Source: Chloroflexota bacterium
Lineage (GTDB): Bacteria; Chloroflexota; Anaerolineae; UBA4142; SHND01
Reading direction: 5' to 3'
NCBI GenBank assembly: GCA_029778615.1
Contig: JAKOPZ010000161.1
Coordinates: forward strand, 1 to 49,621
DNA length: 49,621 bases
Shown here: positions 45,625 through 49,621 of the stretch, in pieces
Position numbering within the stretch: the first letter of the stretch is position 1
How the letters are laid out: every line of letters begins with the position of its first letter
Notes under the pieces: model-generated
Database searches by the model: none
What the model was told of the DNA's origin: nothing
The model's input: only the letters and a program-made list of their open reading frames with translations
Position numbers and translations under genes: made by a program

Positions 45625-46235
45625 CTACTGGCAACTCGCATCAAAATCAGCGTTTACGAGACTGTTATTTGTAACTGTGATTTCTGGTCCTATGGAAATA
45701 ATAAAAGTCTCGCCCTGTTTATTACTGGCGGTCATAGATAAGGCTTGGCCGCTGAAAGCCGAAGGGATCTTGACTGCATATTGCTGACAATGGCGCTGCG
45801 CCTTACTGATATTCCATGCAAGGCTAAGCATATAAGTGCCGGGTGCCAAATTTTCAAACGAATACTTGCCCTCGGCATTCGTCGTTACCTCAATCCTATT
45901 GTCCGCACCATCTTTCGTCAAAGCAATTTCAAAATCGGGAATAGGTTCATCATCGCTGCCCCAAAACACACGACCTGTCAGCCCACTTGCTGCTGGCGTT
46001 GCAGTTGATGGCTGGGGTGTTGCGCTCGGCTTGCGCGTTGGCGTCGCTGTTGGCGGAATGGGTGTTGATGTCGCCGTCGGTGGAACAGGCGTTGGTGTTA
46101 CTGTTGGAGGTACCACTGTTGGCGGAACAGGCGTAGCCGATGTTGTGGGTGGAACAGGCGTTGGCGTTTCCGCAGGCGCGCAACTCGCGATTATCACGAC
46201 TACAATTGCGATGACAATTTTGTAAAATTGAACAT
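45625..46235 (-). pseudogene. Lipoprotein with carboxypeptidase-regulatory-like domain; one-base frameshift in the signal peptide
   Basis: The continuous frame from 46197 encodes a Thr/Pro-rich linker after the lipobox IIASC and a C-terminal beta domain (about 85-190) like carboxypeptidase-regulatory/SdrB-type folds (LTGRVFWGSDDEPIPDFEIALTKDG, YSFENLAPGTYMLSL). No proper start fits it: GTG at 46197 leaves only five residues before the Cys. Upstream at 46235 an ATG with AGGA before it begins MFNFTK but then meets a stop. Adding one A to the AAAA run near 46218-46222 would join them into MFNFTKIVIAIVVVIIASC, a perfect lipoprotein signal. So either a real disabling mutation, an unusual frameshift, or a sequencing error is present. 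Function of the mature protein: surface binding or structural, unknown. Confidence 0.75.
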
Positions 46236-46274
46236 GATGTCCTACTTGTAGAAAATTTTTTCGCTACGATAAAC

Positions 46275-46320
46275 AAAAAACACCCGTCCTCACGCGCACG
46301 CGCGCGTAACGACAGGTGTT
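46275..46320 (-). terminator. Hairpin terminator on the - strand
   Basis: On the - strand AACACC and GGGTGTT enclose a GC-rich loop (with an inner ACGCGC/GCGCGT stem) and are followed by TTTTTTG. It is 170 bases after the Cas4-motif gene. The rest of 46236-46489 contains a G8 run (46371-46378) and no clear gene. Confidence 0.65.
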
Positions 46321-46489
46321 CTATTTTCCGAAACGAAAATCGAATTACCGTTATTTAGAACAAGCGTTCCGGGGGGGGTACAGGAATATGTTGCGCGAAA
46401 TTTTGCTGCATGGGCATCTACTTCCGCAAAAGATACAGAAATGCAAAACAAATCATAGCAGAAAAATCAGAGACCCGCGCAATGAATTT

Positions 46490-46753
46490 TCAAAGCAAAT
46501 TCAACACGCGCAGCGCCAACAGCATCAACGCCCCCACTGCAATCATCACGAAAATCCACGCGGAATACTGCAACATCACCGCGCGCCAAACTCGCTGCCC
46601 GTGCGCGCGATGACGTTCCGTTCCCGCGTCGAGCCACGCGCGATTCGCGTTCTCAACACCGACCACGCGTCCTAACCACCACGCGCGATTGCAATGTACG
46701 TACTCGCCAATTTCGCTCGCGCGAATCACATCGTCATTGACTCTTTCAGACAT
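46490..46753 (-). CDS. Small membrane protein with a Cas4/RecB-type N-terminal motif
   Basis: An 87-residue protein. Residues about 10-50 (ASEIGEYVHCNRAWWLGRVVG, then GTERHRAHGQRVW) closely resemble the N-terminal half of Cas4/RecB-like nucleases, including the Cys of the Fe-S cluster region and the HRAHG block. It lacks the PD-(D/E)XK catalytic core and the three C-terminal cysteines. One hydrophobic helix (about 66-84) ends the protein. It may be a remnant or an unusual single-domain derivative anchored in the membrane; no CRISPR array or other cas gene is present. The ATG at 46753 coincides with the first T of the TTGACA promoter of the divergent HicBA-like pair. Confidence 0.62.
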   Translation of the reverse strand: MSERVNDDVIRASEIGEYVHCNRAWWLGRVVGVENANRAWLDAGTERHRAHGQRVWRAVMLQYSAWIFVMIAVGALMLLALRVLNLL

Positions 46754-46781
46754 TGACACAAATCTCTCCACTGACTAGAAT
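46753..46781 (+). promoter_or_regulatory. Promoter of the hicBA-like pair
   Basis: TTGACA (46753-46758) and TAGAAT (46776-46781) are 17 bp apart. GGAGG follows, 15 bases before the ATG. Confidence 0.85.
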
Positions 46782-46800
46782 CAGGTTGGAGGAAAAGAAA

Positions 46801-47013
46801 ATGAACTATACCGTTGTTTTGGAAGAAGCAGAGGAAGGTGGATACACCGTCACAGTGCCTGCCTTGCCCGGCTGCATTTCCGAAGGCGACAACTACGATG
46901 AGGCGCTTGAAAATATCAAAGACGCAATTCAATTGTATTTGCGCGCAGTGGCGAAAGAGGTTGAGCAACTCAAAAAACAAAAGAACCTGAAGCTCGCGCA
47001 GGTCTCAATCTAA
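46801..47013 (+). CDS. hicB: HicB-type antitoxin
   Basis: A 70-residue protein with the HicB half-RNase-H-like fold: YTVVLEEAEEGGYTVTVPALPGCISEGDNYDEALENIKDAIQLYL. There is no C-terminal ribbon-helix-helix or HTH DNA-binding part, so it is a short form. It should bind and block HicA. TTGGAGGAAAAGAAAATG gives a strong ribosome site, and a consensus promoter stands upstream. The order here is hicB before hicA, with the stop and the next ATG directly adjacent (TAAATG). Confidence 0.92.
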   Translation: MNYTVVLEEAEEGGYTVTVPALPGCISEGDNYDEALENIKDAIQLYLRAVAKEVEQLKKQKNLKLAQVSI

Positions 47014-47250
47014 ATGCGCCCACTCCCTCGCGTTTCGGGAAAACAAGTCATTCGCGCGCTAAAAAGCGTCGGCTTTGAAGAGTTTGACCAATCGGGCAGT
47101 CATGTGTATTTGCATCGCTGGACAGGCGAACGCTGGTCAGACCGTGTTACAGTCCCCGTTCATGGAAACAAAATACTGAAACTTAAAACACTCAAGAGCA
47201 TTTTGAAACAGGCAAATCTAACTGTTGATGAATTTGCTGACCTTTTGTAG
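47014..47250 (+). CDS. hicA: HicA-type mRNA interferase toxin
   Basis: A 78-residue protein of the dsRBD-like HicA family. The motif GKQVIRALKSVGFEEFDQSGSHVYLHR contains the conserved Ser-His (GSHV) with the catalytic His. VTVPVHGNKILKLKTLKSILKQANLTVDEF completes the fold. HicA cleaves mRNA on and off the ribosome; the partner HicB upstream binds it. It is longer than many HicA proteins because of an insert (WTGERWSDR) between the strands. No terminator is evident; a T/C-rich spacer with 8-bp repeats follows. Confidence 0.92.
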   Translation: MRPLPRVSGKQVIRALKSVGFEEFDQSGSHVYLHRWTGERWSDRVTVPVHGNKILKLKTLKSILKQANLTVDEFADLL

Positions 47251-47299
47251 AGAGTCGCCTATTTCTCTCATCTCCATTATTTCCTTCTCTCATCGCGCT

Positions 47300-47331
47300 T
47301 TCACCCGTTCACCTCTTCACCCGTTCACCTT
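47300..47331 (+). repeat. 8-bp tandem repeat array (TTCACCCG/TTCACCTC units)
   Basis: TTCACCCG TTCACCTC TTCACCCG TTCACCTT, four units. It includes the last codons and stop of the convergent translin-family gene. Confidence 0.8.
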
Positions 47332-47949
47332 CCCCTCAAACTCCCGCAACCTCTCTTCCAACTTTTCCTGCCGCCACGCCACCGTCAAATCGCCGCGCGT
47401 TTTTTCCAGCACGCCGCGCACAATGTCCGTTTGACGCCGCAAGCCGCCCGTGAGTGCGTCGGGAAAATCCATCGTCACGAGCATCGAATAAATATCGTCC
47501 ATCGCTTGCAACATCGCCTCACTGCGTTCGAGTTGTTCGTGTCGAATAATGTCGAGAATGTAGCGACGCATTTCCGTTGCCGCTTCGCCGAGTCCGTTCA
47601 AGTACGCGGCGTAATCCACACCCAACGCGTCGGGGTCAGGAATCGGTTGGTTCGTCAAGAGCGCGTGGACAATGTGCGCTTCGGCAACTTCTTTGAGCGC
47701 GTCCTGCACATAACCCGTGTAGTGCAAATCGGGATATGGCGCGACGTCCGCTTTCATCGCGTCTGCCACACTGCGCGCCGTTTCCAAAATTTTAGCGGCG
47801 TTATCATATTCCGCGCGATGCGACGCGCGAATCGAAAGCGAGCAGTGCCGAATCACTTCACGCGATTTCGCCAATGCCGCGTCGCGCGCCGCGTTCTTTG
47901 CCACAAATGTTTGTCGGATTTTTTCTTCGATGGCTTCTAAACCTTGCAT
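47317..47949 (-). CDS. Translin-family protein
   Basis: A 210-residue all-helical protein resembling translin / TRAX, the eukaryotic and archaeal nucleic-acid-binding proteins that form octamers and cleave small RNAs (TRAX) in the C3PO complex. LAKSREVIRHCSLSIRASHRAEYD is the first helical pair. YTGYVQDALKEVAEAHIVHALLT holds acidic residues that match the TRAX active-site region, and EAMLQAMDDIYSMLVTMDFPDALTGGLRRQTDIVRGVLEKTRGDL is the conserved C-terminal part. Archaeal relatives are often labelled haloacid dehalogenase wrongly. Start at ATG 47949; AGAGGTC is the ribosome site and the leader carries heptad repeats. A role in RNA binding or cleavage is plausible but not shown. Confidence 0.82.
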   Translation of the reverse strand: MQGLEAIEEKIRQTFVAKNAARDAALAKSREVIRHCSLSIRASHRAEYDNAAKILETARSVADAMKADVAPYPDLHYTGYVQDALKEVAEAHIVHALLTNQPIPDPDALGVDYAAYLNGLGEAATEMRRYILDIIRHEQLERSEAMLQAMDDIYSMLVTMDFPDALTGGLRRQTDIVRGVLEKTRGDLTVAWRQEKLEERLREFEGKVNG

Positions 47950-47964
47950 GTGACCTCTTGAAAG

Positions 47965-48000
47965 TGGAGATTGGAGATTAGAGATTAGAGATTGGAGATT
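47965..48000 (+). repeat. 7-bp tandem repeat array (GGAGATT/AGAGATT units)
   Basis: Five consecutive 7-mers, GGAGATT GGAGATT AGAGATT AGAGATT GGAGATT, in the leader of the translin-family gene. No inverted partner is evident nearby. Confidence 0.85.
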
Positions 48001-48049
48001 GATGTTTGACGTCTTGCGTTTTATTTTAACGTTATAGCACAGAGCAGCT

Positions 48050-49621
48050 TTATGCGCCAAGCGACGGGGCGCGTGCGCCATAGCCGCGCAAACGTCCTGC
48101 CGAAATCGTTTCGAGCGCGCTTGCACGCCCCAAATAGCGCACGAGCAAATCCTGAAAATCGTGCGCCGTCAACGTCAAGAGTTCGGTGGGTTCGAGTGCG
48201 CGCGCGGTGGCGGTGCGCGGAATGTTGTACAGCAGCGCAATTTCGCCAATCGCTTCGCCTGCGCCGCGCGTGGCAACGGTCCGCCCGTTTTGTGTAATTT
48301 CGATGCGCCCTTTGTGAATAATATAAAAACGGTCGCCCGGTTCGCCTTGCTGCATGATAATTGCGCCCGCGTCAACCGTTTGCGGCTGCAATTTCGTCAA
48401 CACCAAATCCAATTCGCTCGGCGTCAATTCTTGAAACAACGGCAGCGCGGCAATTTCCGCGCGATACCGCAGCGCCGATTCCAATTTGTGCTTGGTGTGG
48501 AGGTCGTGCGCCAACAACGCGTTGAACGTTTTCGCGTCCAGAACAAACACGCGGCTTGGTTCCACCGCAATCACTGTGGCATTGCGCGGCGCGTGCGTGA
48601 GCAACGCCATTTCTCCAAAATAATCTCCGCGTGCAAGTCGTTCTACAAATACACCGTCCACATTCACATCGAACGCGCCGCGCGCAATCACATAAAATGT
48701 CTCGCCCATCTCGCCTTGTCGCACAACCGCCGTCCCCGTCGAGATAGTTTGAACCCGCATGGCGCGCGCAATTTCCAATAACCGCGCATCGGGCAAATCT
48801 TGCCAGAGGGGAATCGCGCGCAGCGCGTCGAGCGCCGCGCGATGCACCAATTTTTCCGTCCGCGTGTTCAAGGCGCCCACGCGTGCGCGGACTTGGACCA
48901 CCAACGCGCGTCCCCACACGTACAACACAAGCGCCAACGGAATCGTCAACAGCGTCGCAAGCAAAAGCACCGCGCTTTGCGCGAGAATGTTGGCGCCGGT
49001 GAATGCTTCCCCCGCGATCGAGGCGAGGCGCAAACGCCAAAATTGAAGCGCCAGCAAGAGCGCAAACACCGAATAACCGAGCGAGGCAATGCCAAACACC
49101 GCAAAAAAAATTTCCTCGCGCGAAAATTTGCGGCGCGCGCGAATTTTTTCCCACATGCCGCCGCGCACAAAACTCATCGCCCGCGCGCGCAGGGCGGGTT
49201 TCTCCAACCAATCCACCAACAAATAATAACCGTCGAGTTCGAGCAAAGGATTGAAATTGAACAAGGTATTGATGAGCAAGACCAAACCCCACGCGAACAA
49301 CAACGCGCCCAACACACCGTGCGGCAAAAAAAATGCGCCCAGCGCGCACACCCCGCCCAATACCAAACCCGTGTACGGACCCGCAAACGACGTAATCAAA
49401 CGCGCGCGGCGCGGCGCCATCCAAATATCGGTCGTGTCCACAAATCCTGCCGGAAAACCGTAATACACCATAAAGCCGCCGCGCGGCACGGTACGGCCCG
49501 CGCGTTTTACCGCCATCGCGTGCCCGAGTTCGTGAATGATGAGCGTTACGAATTGAAAGATAAAAAACAAGCCGAACGCGGCGAGGTACGAATCGCCGAA
49601 TTGCAGTACCGGATAACGCCC
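48050..49621 (-). CDS. M50-type peptidase with two cyclic-nucleotide-binding domains (5'-partial)
   Basis: A membrane protein that continues beyond the right edge (at least 523 residues visible). The zinc motif HELGHAMAV lies in the first visible helix. The second motif, FNFNPLLELDGYYLLVDWLE, has the N-P-x-L-x-L-D-G-Y-Y pattern of the 'putative peptide zinc metalloprotease' group of M50. Several helices follow to about residue 235. The C-terminal half has two cyclic-nucleotide-binding domains (about 265-385 and 395-505), with RGDYFGEMALLTHAPRNATV and GEAIGEIALLYNIPRTATA as the phosphate-binding cassettes. The second keeps the GE and R-x-A-T elements. So protease activity at the membrane could be gated by cAMP, cGMP or c-di-nucleotides. 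No neighbour identifies the substrate. The TTG at 49570 is not the start, because the frame is open to the edge. Confidence 0.9.
   Translation of the reverse strand, partial: GRYPVLQFGDSYLAAFGLFFIFQFVTLIIHELGHAMAVKRAGRTVPRGGFMVYYGFPAGFVDTTDIWMAPRRARLITSFAGPYTGLVLGGVCALGAFFLPHGVLGALLFAWGLVLLINTLFNFNPLLELDGYYLLVDWLEKPALRARAMSFVRGGMWEKIRARRKFSREEIFFAVFGIASLGYSVFALLLALQFWRLRLASIAGEAFTGANILAQSAVLLLATLLTIPLALVLYVWGRALVVQVRARVGALNTRTEKLVHRAALDALRAIPLWQDLPDARLLEIARAMRVQTISTGTAVVRQGEMGETFYVIARGAFDVNVDGVFVERLARGDYFGEMALLTHAPRNATVIAVEPSRVFVLDAKTFNALLAHDLHTKHKLESALRYRAEIAALPLFQELTPSELDLVLTKLQPQTVDAGAIIMQQGEPGDRFYIIHKGRIEITQNGRTVATRGAGEAIGEIALLYNIPRTATARALEPTELLTLTAHDFQDLLVRYLGRASALETISAGRLRGYGARAPSLGA

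Noticed and set aside
45506-45787. 93-codon open frame on the + strand
   Set aside because: It crosses a terminator hairpin and lies antisense to the lipoprotein end, with no recognised domain.
46371-46378. Run of eight G
   Set aside because: An isolated homopolymer; it may be a sequencing-prone site but gives no evidence of phase variation because no gene reads through it.
46316-46675. 119-codon open frame on the + strand
   Set aside because: It is a shadow of the Cas4-motif gene and its terminator on the other strand.
1-49621. tRNA, rRNA, riboswitch, prophage or transposase genes
   Set aside because: I looked for conserved tRNA arms, riboswitch cores and recombinase motifs and saw none I could support.

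Overview
The window looks like one contig piece of a Chloroflexota genome, probably Anaerolineae-like. The case rests on many lipoproteins with Thr/Pro-rich linkers behind the lipobox, a PPOX/F420-type flavoprotein, an ATP-dependent DNA ligase, a prokaryotic translin relative, GCG-rich coding sequence, and short intergenic tandem and palindromic repeats. There is no rRNA or tRNA gene in the window, so this placement is an inference. Both ends cut through genes: a peptide-binding protein at the left edge and an M50 peptidase at the right edge.

Layout. 1-5000: end of an oligopeptide ABC-transporter binding protein, a secreted Ig-like repeat protein, an aldehyde dehydrogenase, and a convergent three-part lipoprotein. 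5070-13960, all on the + strand: a metal-homeostasis island. It opens with a consensus promoter and two operator palindromes ahead of a DtxR/MntR-type regulator, then an NRAMP transporter, a tandem universal stress protein, a Tat-exported two-domain multicopper oxidase overlapping a ZIP transporter, an ICMT-like membrane methyltransferase, a CDF-like protein with a changed metal site, a canonical CDF exporter, a membrane-anchored Rieske-fold protein lacking three of four cluster ligands, and a UBP-type zinc finger. 14076-18527, - strand: an operon for cell-envelope proteins (LysM-CAP lipoprotein, PPOX flavoprotein, two paralogous alpha/beta-hydrolase lipoproteins flanking a lipase-like hydrolase). 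18549-23437: an SMR transporter, a flavin reductase, and a type II restriction-modification module (controller, PD-(D/E)XK nuclease, beta-class methyltransferase) next to an ATP-dependent DNA ligase.

23500-28735: a cupin, a TPR membrane protein, moaC, and a tightly overlapping SEC-C / threonine synthase / PhzF operon. 28897-34853: a small membrane protein, a selD that is itself a selenoprotein gene (in-frame UGA), fabF, RNase III, a polytopic membrane protein and an extended SDR. 34937-41342: a metallophosphoesterase, a DinB-like protein, rsmG, and a Gld-type ABC exporter with DUF4340 and GldG-like partners. 41507-44588: a Nudix hydrolase, then a glutamine-synthetase-like enzyme plus amidohydrolase pair resembling a split FluG. 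44624-47250: HigBA-like and HicBA-like toxin-antitoxin pairs, a lipoprotein gene with an apparent one-base frameshift, and a small Cas4-motif membrane protein. 47317-49621: the translin-family protein and an M50 peptidase carrying two cyclic-nucleotide-binding domains.

The strongest observations are the metal island with its degenerate Rieske protein and variant CDF, the UGA-containing selD, the controller-protein operator of the restriction-modification system, and intergenic elements built of 7-8 bp tandem units arranged as inverted pairs. Several genes have a -10 box 6-12 bases before the start codon and no Shine-Dalgarno sequence, which suggests leaderless mRNAs.
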